Part shown: positions 43,641 through 53,700 of the stretch, one piece after another
Layout of the letters: each line of letters starts with the position of its first letter
Numbering within the stretch: the stretch's first letter is position 1
Assembly (NCBI RefSeq): GCF_047496725.1
Contig: NC_132986.1
Span: forward strand, 3,256,501 to 3,320,500
Length of the DNA stretch: 64,000 bases
Source of the DNA: Anoplolepis gracilipes
Taxonomy: Eukaryota; Arthropoda; Insecta; Hymenoptera; Formicidae
Reading direction: 5' to 3'
Program-made: the position numbers and the translations under genes
The notes under the pieces: generated by a model
What the model saw: the letters and a program-made list of their open reading frames with translations, nothing else
The model's database searches: none
Told to the model about the DNA's origin: nothing

Positions 43641-44802
43641 ATTTTTCTGTTTCTCTTAGGTAATTTTACATTTTTTCTATTAATTTTTTTAAAAGATCGT
43701 TTCTTTCTTGCTGAATTTTGTTATTATCGTCTATGCTTTTTTTTAAATCTTTTAGAATTTCGATTCGTTCATTTTCCACAGAAAACAATTTTTTTCGCAA
43801 ATCATATGTCTCCTTTTCTCGAGTTACTTTCTTTCGTGGAGTTTTTGAAGTAAATTCAGAAGCCGGAAGAAATCCAAAAGCAGATTCAGATTGGAATGTC
43901 CTGCTGCTACACTGTAAGAAAAGTTAATATTTTCGTCGAATGGATTCTCAATAAACGAATCGAAAGAATCTGATGAAGAATTTGTCAAAGTCCTCGTCAG
44001 TGCTGAAGCCGTGGATGTCCTTATCGGTGTTGAATTATACACATACCTTGCCGATACAGGAGATGGTGTTCTTAAAAGCAGTGTAACAGTAGTATTCATC
44101 GAAGGCACAGATGTGGTGGATGTTAATGCAGAAGACTCTGTTGATGTAGATAATGATAATGGAGATGTAGAAACTGCAGTAGAATTAATGGAAGAAATCG
44201 TTGGTCCAAAGTTTATTGTTCGATCATCTGAAAATATATCTTCGAATGTGTCGTAATACTCCCATGAAATTCGTCCTCGTCCCGTCGAACTTTTTTGATT
44301 ATTATCCTTAATTGTCCTGAAAGTTTTTTTCAGATTTCGCAATTTTCGATCTAGTGCGTCTTCCGTCAAATTTGTATAGCCATTTTTGCTCATTTCTCTT
44401 AGAATTTCAGTCCACAAGTTTCTTTTCTTAATTTTGAGGTCACGAAACTTATTTTTTCTTTCTTTGTATAGTTCTAACAATAGTTTTGTACTGTTTATTG
44501 TCCATGAATATTTATTGTCTTCTTCTGTTGAATCTGCATAATAAAACATATTCTACTAGTGTAATCAAATATTAATAATTAATTTATTGTATATATATTT
44601 AAGGGTGTGCATAAAAGATGCGGATGATTGATGTCAGTTTAAATTTATTGCGTGATTCAAAACTTAATTATTTTAATCATTTAAATTTAATTTAAAATAA
44701 TATATCATAAATATTTTACTCACTGCTTGCTTGTTCACTTTCTGGCAGAGCTGAAAAATTATTGGAACCGGTAACTTCCAAACAGCTTATATTATTTTTC
44801 AT
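43641..44802 (-). CDS. Myb/SANT-like protein of the Harbinger element (second transposition protein)
   Basis: Exon 1 is 44,724-44,802 (MKNNISCLEVTG), with donor gtgagt. Exon 2 starts at 44,533 after ttattatgcag and joins in frame. It has a trihelix domain: YSWTINSTKLLLELY, FRDLKIKKRNLWTEILREM and LRNLKKTFRTIKDN, with GRGRISWEYYDTFEDIF, then a Ser/Thr-rich linker. Past about 43,915 the expected coiled-coil tail (REKETYDLRKKLFSVENERI, to 43,641) is in another frame, so there is either an indel there or a tiny intron; without it the frame ends at 43,824. Such proteins import and recruit the nuclease to the element ends. Confidence 0.75.
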
Positions 44803-46529
44803 ATAAGTTTGGAAAAAAATATGGTCTGAAATATATAATTATTCTTATAAATATTCCTTAAACTCGTGCGTTTGTATGATATACACAATTAAATTACACG
44901 TGAAATTTATTATTTAAGGTTATATAACTATATAACTTTATTAAAAATAAAGTTAATATAATTACTTTATTTAAAATAATACTTTAATTTTATATACCAT
45001 TTTTTAATCTTTTATGCACCTCCAACAAATCCACGATATTATAAGTTAGTCCATTATAAATATATAGATTTTCATAATAGGTATCCATCATTGCTCTTTA
45101 TGACTTGATGTCACATGTAACAACGGGCACTCAACAGTTGCGTTAATGTAGCATAAAATTTTTCGCTCGAAAAAATGGCGTCCGTTACCGCAACATGTTG
45201 TGGGAGCGCTTCAGATCATAGACCATTCAGCGCGTAAATCCGCAACTGTTTTGTGCGCTGAATGCGCCCAATGAGAAAATAGCAAGGAAAGAACTGGCCA
45301 TAAAATTAAATAAAGAAGTGAAACCTTGCGGATTATTCATTGATACTGAAAATCCATTTTTAGGTACTTCTCCTGATGGACTTCGATGAAAGTGGTCTAG
45401 TGGAAATTAAATGTCCTCTGTTAGCTGAAAATTTAACAGCGGAAAAAGCCATTGAAACATTGTCTTCTTTAAAAGTTATTTTTGATAAAAAAGATCCACA
45501 TAAAATGAATCGAAATCACCAATATTATTATCAAATTCAAGGTCAGTTGAATATAACACGACGAGAATATTGTATTTTTACTATTTGGACTCCAGAAAGC
45601 ATGAAAATATTGCGTATTGATGTAGACAATATCTTTTGGAGACATCAAATGCTGCCTTTTTTAACACGCTTCTATAATGAATGCATGCTTCCAGAAATCT
45701 TGGACAGTCGTCATAATAGGCATATGCCTATTAGAAATCCAAGATATATTATAGAAGCTAAAGAAGAAGCACAAAAAATATTTCGTCGAACAAATAGGCG
45801 AAATATAATCGAAAACAAAAATGGCCCAGAAAAGGACAAAAGATTGAAACCTAACGTTTTGCTATTGGAAGCAACAATAACTGCTGCTATTACTCTGAGT
45901 GAAGAGCAAGATGACGATTGCGTCGTTGTTAGTTATTCGAAAAATGAAGAACTAACTGCAGACAATATGGCAAAACAAAAAGAATTTTTAGATAAAGCAA
46001 TTACTCCTTTTAATTTAGTGAAGGATAATGTATTACCTATACATAGCAAAATAAACGACGAATCATTGGATCGGTTTTTACGCGTCGTAAGACATAAGTC
46101 TTGTTTTGAAACACAAAGTGTGTTATATTTGGAATATCCTCACTTAATTGAAGCAAGTTGTAGCGACAAAAGCTTACAAATTATTGGGGGAAACTGTAGT
46201 GATCACTGGCGATGTATATTTTTTGACGGTACCAAGCTTCGAGTGTACGACAGTCTACCCGGTTTATCTACAATAAATTGGTATCTAAAGAAAAAAATTA
46301 CATTCATCATCGTTATCCACAAATAAGTGCAAGTAATATAATATTTGAAAAGGTTCAAACACAACCTGATGGCACATGTTGTGGAATTTATGCTGCAGCT
46401 TTTGCTACAACTATAGCTTTAGGAAGAAATCCTTGTAATGAGAAATATTCTAATGGGGTTGAATATATGAGGCAACATTTTCTAAACATTATAATAGAAA
46501 ATGAACTGTCGCTTTTTCTAAAATGGTAA

Positions 46530-46974
46530 AAATTTCAATGAATATGTTTGGAAAAAGACGTCTCAATGCAAATGACTCATTTACAATTAGTCGGAAACGA
46601 AAAAAATACATATATTGTGATTGCGTTGTCACGGGAATGGGCGCGATGAAGAGGTCTTCGGTTGTCGATATTTTCAATGTACAAATATTGTATAGTTTCA
46701 TGAATATCGCAAATATTGGGCATTTGCAAGGGGGAGAAACAATGGAATCACTTGCCTCCTCCCTGGGTAACAAGAAAACTCAAAAAACTTTCTCGATTTA
46801 CATCTACCTTATCGTGGTGAGAAAGCTTTATACTAAAAGGTGTAAAATTATGAAAGCAGTTTTAAATAAATGTGGATGTGACATTTTATGTCGTTTTATG
46901 TTATCCTTCCCCCTTTGAAAAAAATTCTGCTTCTATCTTTTAAATATATAAACACACACACATACATACATATC
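46530..46974. other. No clear gene
   Basis: A 131-codon open frame (46,523-46,918) follows the Ulp1-like end but shows no motif. Probably 3' flank of the element. Confidence 0.35.
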
Positions 46975-47260
46975 ACTGTATATATAGGATGTCTCATTTG
47001 AAATGACGACAAATATCTCTTGAAAAATACATTTTACAGAAAAATGTTAAACAAAAGTTATTCAGTTCAAAAGAAGTCATAGAATGGTGTCATTAGTTTG
47101 ACCTTGAATAGTCGTAGGACACCATCATTTAGAACCCTATATATTTTAATACATATCCTTGTAGCTTACATTGACAGTTTTTCAAAATAGTATTTTGTTT
47201 AAAACTTTTTGAGTTATAAGGCTTGAGAGTTCTAACATTTTGACATAAAATATAAAATAT
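46975..47260 (-). repeat. Dispersed repeat R2, inverted copy of 36,060-36,390
   Basis: Minus strand matches R1 blocks: attttatgtcaaaatgttag, gccttataactcaaaaag and the caaggtcaaac segment. One end adjoins an AT microsatellite. Confidence 0.55.
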
Positions 47261-47330
47261 ATTCAATTTTTTATTATCTTATTTTTATGCATAAAATAAT
47301 GAGATAAATAAATTAGTGTAACGAAAACAC

Positions 47331-47402
47331 ATAGTTGTCTTTAAAAAAAAAATATGTAACTGCTTGTTGCAAATTCATACATTTTTTTAAAGACAACTAT
47401 AG
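47331..47402. repeat. Small hairpin (arms about 25 bp)
   Basis: tagttgtctttaaaaaaaa... pairs with ...ttttttaaagacaacta, with an imperfect extension (atatgtaa / ttcatac). Confidence 0.6.
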
Positions 47403-47429
47403 ACATACATATATATTTTTGTCTCTCAC

Positions 47430-47470
<41 letters not shown>

Positions 47471-47471
<1 letters not shown>

Positions 47472-47676
47472 GGGGCAAACTCTGTCGCACGAAAATGGAG
47501 GTCTCATCTTTATAGGGACCTTTGGCTATCTGTCTATTAATCTGTAACAGTGTCCACTAGTGTGAGAGAGAACATATCAGTGTATCTCACTCACACTGGA
47601 CACTGTGTTACACTGTCTTGCTGGAAAGCTCCCTTAGTTATTTATGTATGTACATACATATATGACTAAATTTATT

Positions 47677-47707
<31 letters not shown>

Positions 47708-47763
47708 TATGTTATACATACACATATGTGCATATAGACATACATATATATTTTTGTCTCTCA

Positions 47764-47826
<63 letters not shown>

Positions 47827-48125
47827 TTAAGTGTATTGTGCTTCTGAGCTTTAATTTAGTGATTTTCAGTATCTTACAATTTTTTTATTGTAGTTACTGA
47901 AAAGTTACTGAAAACTATTCTTGTGACTTTTTTAAGTGTGGTGAAAAAATCACGAGATTAGAAGAAATTCGCCGAAATTTCTTTTTCGGTATTTTTCTGT
48001 TCGCGGCCGGAGAGGTGTTTTTTCAGATTATTTCAGGTATTTTTCGTGAATAAAAATGGATAGTGATAGCACAGATTAATAGACAGATAGCCAAAGGCCT
48101 ATATAAAGATGAGACCGACATTTCT
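47471..48125. repeat. Inverted repeat pair sharing a third copy at 50,852-50,930
   Basis: 47,471-47,548 (ggggcaaactctgtcgcacg ... ctgtctattaatctgt) recurs inverted at about 48,070-48,125 and directly at 50,852-50,930, next to the THAP exon. Between the inverted copies lie a roughly 25-bp-arm hairpin (about 47,545-47,613) and two AT microsatellites (47,675-47,706 and 47,768-47,823). Possibly the subterminal sequence of the P-like element. Confidence 0.55.
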
Positions 48126-48129
48126 CCCT

Positions 48130-48995
48130 GATTTCAGCGCCATGCCGTAGTAGTGGCCAATACAGTAACTATGTTCCCAAGATAAAGTAAACAGATGAGT
48201 CAAACAAGGATAAAAAATCCATCACTCTAGCTTTGTCTTACTAATGATGAACGTCTCGTTCGGCGACAAGTACGAGGTTTCACCTTTTACGCGTAGCGTT
48301 AAGCGTAATTCGAAAAGGACAGAATTTCATGATATTATAAATAAATAAATAAATAAATAATTAACCTGACCTATATATGTTATATATAACATGTACCTTT
48401 TATTTATTGAATCTGTTTTTTTTAATAAAATGTTTTATTATTATTATCACCTAAATCTGTCATTTAATTAATTTTTAATTTTTTTTATAATTAATTTAAT
48501 TTGTTCTACAGTTATTTTTATGCGAGAGAAATACTACGTATATGTTTTATAATGAATTAATATATATATTTGTGTTCAAAAATTATATTTGACCTTTAAT
48601 TTTAATTTTTATTTTATTAAATGTTAACGCACATATACTCAATTGCGAATTATTGAGAAGAAATTCCCATTGTATGTAAGGGAAATTTCGAAACTCTTTG
48701 ATAAAGCTCTCGCTTGCTCTTTGTTATATCTTGCTCTTATAATGCGTTCGGCAAGTCATAAACGATTCGGAAAGATAAGTAAGCTCACGAATCATTTCCG
48801 ACAAAATTTCGGAACTCTTTGATGCTAGATCATGTTACTCGTATGTTCTTACTCTTAACAATCAGGGAATCAGCACACACATACACACGCACGTAGGCAC
48901 GTGTGTTAAATTGATCCGTGTTCGAGTTTATCGTCCAATACGCTTGTAAGTAATATCTTTTTATACTTTAAATTTAAAATATTAAAATTATAGAA
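48130..48995. other. AT-rich flank with two ttcggaactctttgatg-type motifs
   Basis: Motifs at about 48,692-48,705 and 48,826-48,842 belong to a family also found near 53,400, 61,790, 61,920 and 63,655. No gene seen. Confidence 0.4.
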
Positions 48996-49004
48996 AGAGC
49001 TCCG

Positions 49005-49840
49005 ATTAATAAATAAGCAAATAAGAAAGAGGCAATAGAAGCGAGGAGATGTGAATATAAAATTATAAGTTTTTTATATATAGATGATGTGTCGCAATTG
49101 TATTGACATTAAGTACATTAGTAACATTCTATAGAATGACGGAAATTATAATAAAGATTTGAACGTTTCGATTCATGTTTTGAATCCTCTTCAGCATAAT
49201 ATATAAATTAAATAAATGAATTATAAATAAAAACGAAATTAATGATAAAACATCGCATAATAAAGGCGTAAGACATGTGTGAACATAAAATCCGTGATCG
49301 TATTCGCATGATTAAAAGGATCACTGCCTCAGAACCGCTGTACATATTTATCGCATGTTGGTTGTATAAATTACATATATATAAAACGATCCAACTTGTT
49401 CGGCTCTTTTTTTGTACGGCTTGCATAATAATCCCGCGAGGCAATTCTCCGAGGTTTCCAGACCGAGGGAGGTATGCAGTGAGATTAAGGGGTTAAGTCT
49501 GTATTAATAAAATGAGTATAATAAATACCTGTTTGTAATAAAGTAATTTACCGTTAGTTTGTGTATAATAGTGGTGACTCAGAAAAAGCTTACAGGATAT
49601 GCATTCCGTTTGTGTGTTGTTGAATCTATGGTATATATATTGCGACAACTGATGTTTAACGTGTGGTTATGCCGACGGTACAGATGGTAATGAGCTCAAG
49701 GGCGAAAAATACATTTAAGATGGAAAGAGTTAGATAGGTGACATTAGATCTTAGGCAGTTTGTTTATTATATCATCGTAAATAGCTGGCAAACATTCTAT
49801 ATCTGTTTGTAGATTTATGCTATTTATTTGTCGTTTAAAT
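49005..49840 (-). mobile_element. Penelope-like element, copy D (3' end only)
   Basis: The reverse complement matches the 3' part of copy B (29,560-30,409): end of the ORF (LQTDIECLPAIYDD-type sequence), the long 3' region and the terminal gagctctttc. It starts abruptly at about 49,840. It carries the third hammerhead-like motif. Confidence 0.85.
49150..49203 (-). ncRNA. Hammerhead-ribozyme-like motif, PLE copy D
   Basis: Minus strand: ATG-CTGAAGA-GGATTC-AAAACAT-GAATC-GAAAC-GTT-CAAAT. Stem II GGATTC/GAATC is better paired than in copy B; stem I is weak (2-3 pairs). Confidence 0.5.
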
Positions 49841-49882
49841 TTAAAAAATTTAAATTTAAAATATTAAATTTAAAAAATTTTC

Positions 49883-50605
49883 ATGTTTTTGTTATAAGAT
49901 CGAAAGAAAAACATATGTTCGATCAGTGCCACTAGCGCAGCGGGAGAGCAAAAGAAGAGTATTTCAGGGATCTTAGGTTTAAAACTTGAGCTGTCATAAT
50001 TTTTTTTGTTTTTTAATTAAAAAAATTTTTGTATTACTTTGTACGTCGTGTAATATGTATTATTTATTACATAGAAATAAATATTCGGCATATATTTATT
50101 GTTAGATACGCATATATTTCCTCATATAGTTAAAATGCGTAAAATTATCGTAATATAAATAAAATATTCTTACAGAGAAATATTTTTACTTAAATAATTA
50201 AAAAATAAAATAAATAAAGAAATAAAACATAAATATTTTTATTTATTTTTTACATTGCGCCGGTTGATATAAATCATGAAAACATGAAAAATATTCCTTT
50301 GTAAAAATATTTTATTTATATTACGATCATTTTATGTATTTTAAATATATGAGGAGATATATACGCATTTAATAATAAATATATATGTCGAATATTTATT
50401 TCTATGTAATAAATAATACATATTACACGACGTACAAAGTAATAAAAAAATTTTTTAATTAAAAAACAATAAAAAAAATTATGACAGCTCAAGTTTTGAA
50501 CCTAAGATCCCTGAATTAATATTCTTGTGCTATTTTGCTGCGCTAACAACACTGATAGAACATACATCTTTCTTTAGGTCTTATAACAAATATGAATATT
50601 TCTCT
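49883..50605. mobile_element. Palindromic (foldback) MITE
   Basis: The left arm 49,883-50,250 and right arm 50,275-50,605 are near-complete reverse complements: gggatcttaggt...cttgagctgtcat, then tactttgtacgtcgtgtaat and so on. The loop is short and AT-rich. No ORF. Confidence 0.8.
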
Positions 50606-50735
50606 AAATTTCAAGTATAAAAAAATATTACAAGGCGCATTGGACAAAAAGCTTGAACATAGATCAGCTTAATTTTAATACAGATTTACCATAAAAAAGG
50701 AGACCAAAATCAGTGAGAAGAGTCAACGAAATTTA
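50605..50735 (+). repeat. Dispersed repeat shared with 58,322-58,445
   Basis: caagtataaaaaatat..., aaggcgcattggac, atcagctta and ggagaccaaaatc occur in the same order in both places. Confidence 0.65.
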
Positions 50736-50850
50736 GCACGGACTTGAACCAGGGGCAAAGTCTTTTGCGGAATTTAGCACGGACTCGAACCAGAAGCAAA
50801 GTCTTTTGCGGAATTTAGTACGGACTCAAACCAGGGGCAAAGTGTGTCGG
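50728..50850 (+). repeat. 41-bp tandem repeat, three copies
   Basis: Unit gaatttagcacggactcgaa ccagaagcaaagtcttttgcg, the last copy truncated. It directly precedes the block shared with 47,471. Confidence 0.8.
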
Positions 50851-51626
50851 TAAGGGGCAAACTCTGGCGCACGAAAATGGAGGTCTCATCTTTATAGGGG
50901 CCTTTGGCTATCTGTCTATTAATCTGTGGTGATAGTGTGAAAAAGATTAAGGTATTTGACAGATGTGCATATAAAAACTGTAATAATGTCAAATCAGAGA
51001 ATTGTAAACTATTTCGTTTTTCACAAAGGACTGATATCAGATTTGATATTTGGATAAAAAACTGCGGTAAATAAAAAATCAATACCAAAAATATTTAACA
51101 ATAAATAAATAAGACTGAATTTTATTTTTAAAAAACAAAGAAATGACTGATAAATCTAAAAAATTTCAAGCAATTTTATGTAATAATTTAAACTTTTTAA
51201 ATACATTTTAATAAAATAACAAACAATATAATTTTGTTAAAAATGTTCTTATTTCGAATTTCTGTGGTAGTATCGTATAGGATTTAAATATAATTGCGTT
51301 ATACTAATTTTTGATTGTACTAAATTTGTTCATGTTGTACATACTGAGGAGATGTCGCGAAATACAAAATTGAATGAGCTGTAGTACATTCGATAGGGGC
51401 AGTCGAGAGTATAAAAAGTTTGAAAGGATTTAGGTGCACAGGCCTTAGCTTCTAACAAGGGGAGTATACGACGTGGTGGTCACCGATTCAAACGAGGATT
51501 TTTTTATGTGTAGTACTTAATTAGAAACAAGTTCTGTTAAAGCGAGAGAACGCGCTTCTCAAGCATTCGTCTAAAAAAATGTTGAAGATTTGCCAGCATT
51601 TCTTAAGACGTTGAAGCATTATCGAA

Positions 51627-51697
51627 GCGCCCCGGTGGCTCGGTTGGTAACGTTCTTCTTTTGTAACCGCGAGATCCCTGAATCGAATCTCGCCGTA
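51627..51697 (+). other. tRNA-like sequence in the left arm
   Basis: An A-box-like tggctcggttgg and a B-box-like gatccctgaatcgaatc sit at tRNA spacing, and gagat/atctc pair as a T-stem. The acceptor stem cannot form, so this is not a working tRNA gene; it is likely derived from a tRNA or a SINE head. Confidence 0.45.
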
Positions 51698-52391
51698 TGA
51701 ACTATTTTTTTTTCATTTATTTTTGTATAATTTATTTTTTTGTACCTAGGAATATTTTATAACATTAATAAATAAATATTACAGTTTTTTTTAATAATTG
51801 ACATTTTATTTTTAACATTTTGTTCCATATATTAAAAGAAAATTCCAATGCTTTCTGTCAAAAATATAATATAAGGAAATGTTTAATATACGAGAAATAT
51901 ATTACTACTAATAAAATAAATAAGTATATAACAATTATCAATAATAACGCGGATATTTTGGTAATTTAAAAGTTTATAACAATTTTGTAGTTTTGTTTGA
52001 TATAACAATTTTGTAATATGTAACGTTTGTTGTAAGAATAAAAAATGTATGCTATACAAATTTTTTGATTTATTTTCGTTCTTTTTATATTTCAACCTTT
52101 ATATATTATTTACAATTAATGCTAATATGCTAACGAAAAAAAATAATTATTGTAAATTTACTTATTTATTTTATTAGTAGTAATATATTTCTCGTATATT
52201 AAACATTTCTTTATATTATATTTTTGACAGAAAGCATTTGAATTTTCTTTTAATATATGGAACAAAATGTTAAAAATAAAATGTCAATTATTAAAAAAAA
52301 CTGTAATATTTATTTATTAATGTTATAAAATATTCCTAGGAACAAAAAAAAATAAATTACACAAAAATAAAAGAAAAAAAAATAGTTACAC

Positions 52392-52462
52392 ACGGCGAGA
52401 TTCGATCCAGGGATCTCACGGTTACAAAAGAAAAACGCTACCAACCGAACCACCGAGGCGTT
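52392..52462 (-). other. tRNA-like sequence in the right arm
   Basis: Reverse-complement counterpart of 51,627-51,697 with tggttcggttgg and gatccctggatcgaatc; slightly closer to consensus boxes than the left copy. Confidence 0.45.
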
Positions 52463-53084
52463 TTGATAATGCTTCATCGCAACGTCTTAAGAAATGCTGG
52501 CAAATCAACATTTTTTTTAGACTTTTAGACGAATGCTTGAGAGCGCGTTCTCTCGCTTTAATAGAACTTGTTTCTAATTAAGTACTACGCATAAAAAAAT
52601 CCTCGTTTGAATCGGTGACCACGTCGTATACTCCCCTTGTAAGAAATTTGCACATAAAGTTAAGCATTCGCCAAGCTCTGTTTAAATACCTTTGACAGCG
52701 TCGTTAAAACGTGAAGCGCGTAACCGACTAGTCTAAGCCGCGCGATCATAATTTTATTCTTTGCAGCGAGTGAATTCAAGACTACGCGGTATCAACTTTT
52801 TTTTTAACAACTATTTTTCTATATTTTTTATTTTTCTATTTTTCTATGTGACTTGATAGCACTCAACGTAAAGATGGTGTGGTTCAGGTATTTGGGTCCG
52901 TATCTATCACGCTGCGAACTAGATTTCCGTCGCTACAATTTTTTTTCTCTTTTTTTTATTTTTTGTATGTAATTTTACTACAAATATTTATTTATCTAAA
53001 AACAAATTAATTTACAGATAAACATTTGTGGTAAGATGTGGTAAGATTATGGGAAATACTACAATTTTCGTATAATATGTCATC

Positions 53085-53350
53085 TTATTGTAAAAAATAA
53101 AATTTTTTTATTGCGCATTTTATCGGTTTGGAAATAATTTTAATGAAATTTTTGTGATTAAAATGATACCAAGTACAATATAAATCGGATATTTAATTAG
53201 AAAGATATTCATAATTATGACTATTGATTAATTAAAAATTATCCGATGTATGTCGTGTTTGGTGTCATTTTAATTGCAAAAATCTCATTAATCCATTAAA
53301 ATTATTTTTAAATCGATAAAAGGCGAAATAAAAAAAGTTTTATTTTCTGT
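53085..53350. mobile_element. Palindromic MITE, family M, copy 1
   Basis: Complementary halves around tttatcggtttg...gattaaaatgatacc / ggtgtcattttaattg...aaatcgataaaa. Copies at 53,510-53,690 (half), 63,285-63,530 and 63,715-64,000. Confidence 0.75.
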
Positions 53351-53384
53351 AGTGAGATATATGATACGAAAAACAATGGATAAA

Positions 53385-53700
53385 GGAATCCTCGCGAGCA
53401 AGACTTCGGAACCCTTTGATGTCGTTCATCTCGCTTACTCCTTATTTGTTCTCTCTCTCGCTTTCGATGACTCACCAGTCTCGTGGAGATCTTATCTTAT
53501 CTATAATATAAATATCTTATAAAATAAAAATTCAAACTTTTGTTTCGTATTTTATCGGTTTGAAAATAAATTTAATAGATTAATGAAATTTTTGTGATTA
53601 AAATGACACCAAATACGATATAAATCGAATAATATTTAATTAGAAAGATAATCGTAATTATGACAATTGATTAATTAAAAACCATCCATCATATTTCTTT
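53385..53700. repeat. ttcggaac segment plus half copy of family M
   Basis: gacttcggaaccctttgatg followed by ctcgctt/ctccttatttgttctc sequence (53,395-53,470), then a half palindrome of family M (53,510-53,690). The same three-part arrangement occurs inverted at 63,285-64,000. Confidence 0.6.

Larger units (their letters stand above)
41863..45269 (+). mobile_element. PIF/Harbinger element, 3,407 bp, TSD AAT
   Basis: The terminal inverted repeats 41,863-41,889 and 45,243-45,269 match over about 27 bp (gcattcagcgcacaaaacag core). AAT flanks both sides (41860-41862, 45270-45272), the 3-bp size usual for the superfamily. It encodes the two standard proteins, a DDE nuclease on plus and a Myb-like protein on minus, converging at their 3' ends. 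It lies in the YqaJ domain of the host gene, whose frame continues across the gap. Confidence 0.92.
39535..46529 (+). pseudogene. Mutator-like transposase + YqaJ nuclease + Ulp1-type protease, broken and split
   Basis: Begins after the acceptor tttctttgcag at 39,534 (RQLLKQIRSQEILNAF); an in-frame TAA follows and the reading resumes at 39,653. The transposase part has VVADGSWMKRSYG (first Asp, about 40,507), TVIADGDSSVYQT (second, about 40,795), NPAESFNSIICKEIGG (Glu, about 41,293) and Cys/His pairs FCAICDMAE...HKCYKNF. The YqaJ part starts LTASNFGTVYC (about 41,740), is cut at 41,862, and resumes at 45,270 with FLGTSPDGL, GLVEIKCP and YYYQIQGQL (D-ExK core). The C-terminus is Ulp1-like: CSDHWRCIFFDG (His), RVYDSLPG (Asp), QTQPDGTCCGIYAAAF (Gln, Cys). 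Frameshifts or stops lie near 39,637, 40,050, 40,415, 40,870, 41,070, 41,410, 45,385 and 46,300. An internal duplication in the N-terminus repeats the SEDN/FVIDNG unit. Confidence 0.8.
51459..52636. mobile_element. Inner palindromic element (GGGGAGTATACGACGTGG ends)
   Basis: Arms of about 480 bp (51,459-51,935 and 52,150-52,636) are near-perfect reverse complements. The flanking 9-mers TTCTAACAA (51,450-51,458) and TTGTAAGAA (52,637-52,645) agree at 7 of 9 bases, a possible eroded TSD. Each arm contains a tRNA-like segment. Non-coding. Confidence 0.8.

Noticed and set aside
43593..44256. Plus-strand ORFs over the Myb-like gene
   Set aside because: Shadow frames of the minus-strand gene.
47644..47847. 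Tyr/Ile-rich ORF
   Set aside because: Product of AT microsatellites.
51627..51697. Functional tRNA gene
   Set aside because: Internal boxes are present but the acceptor stem cannot pair and the copy lies in a palindromic element; kept only as tRNA-like.
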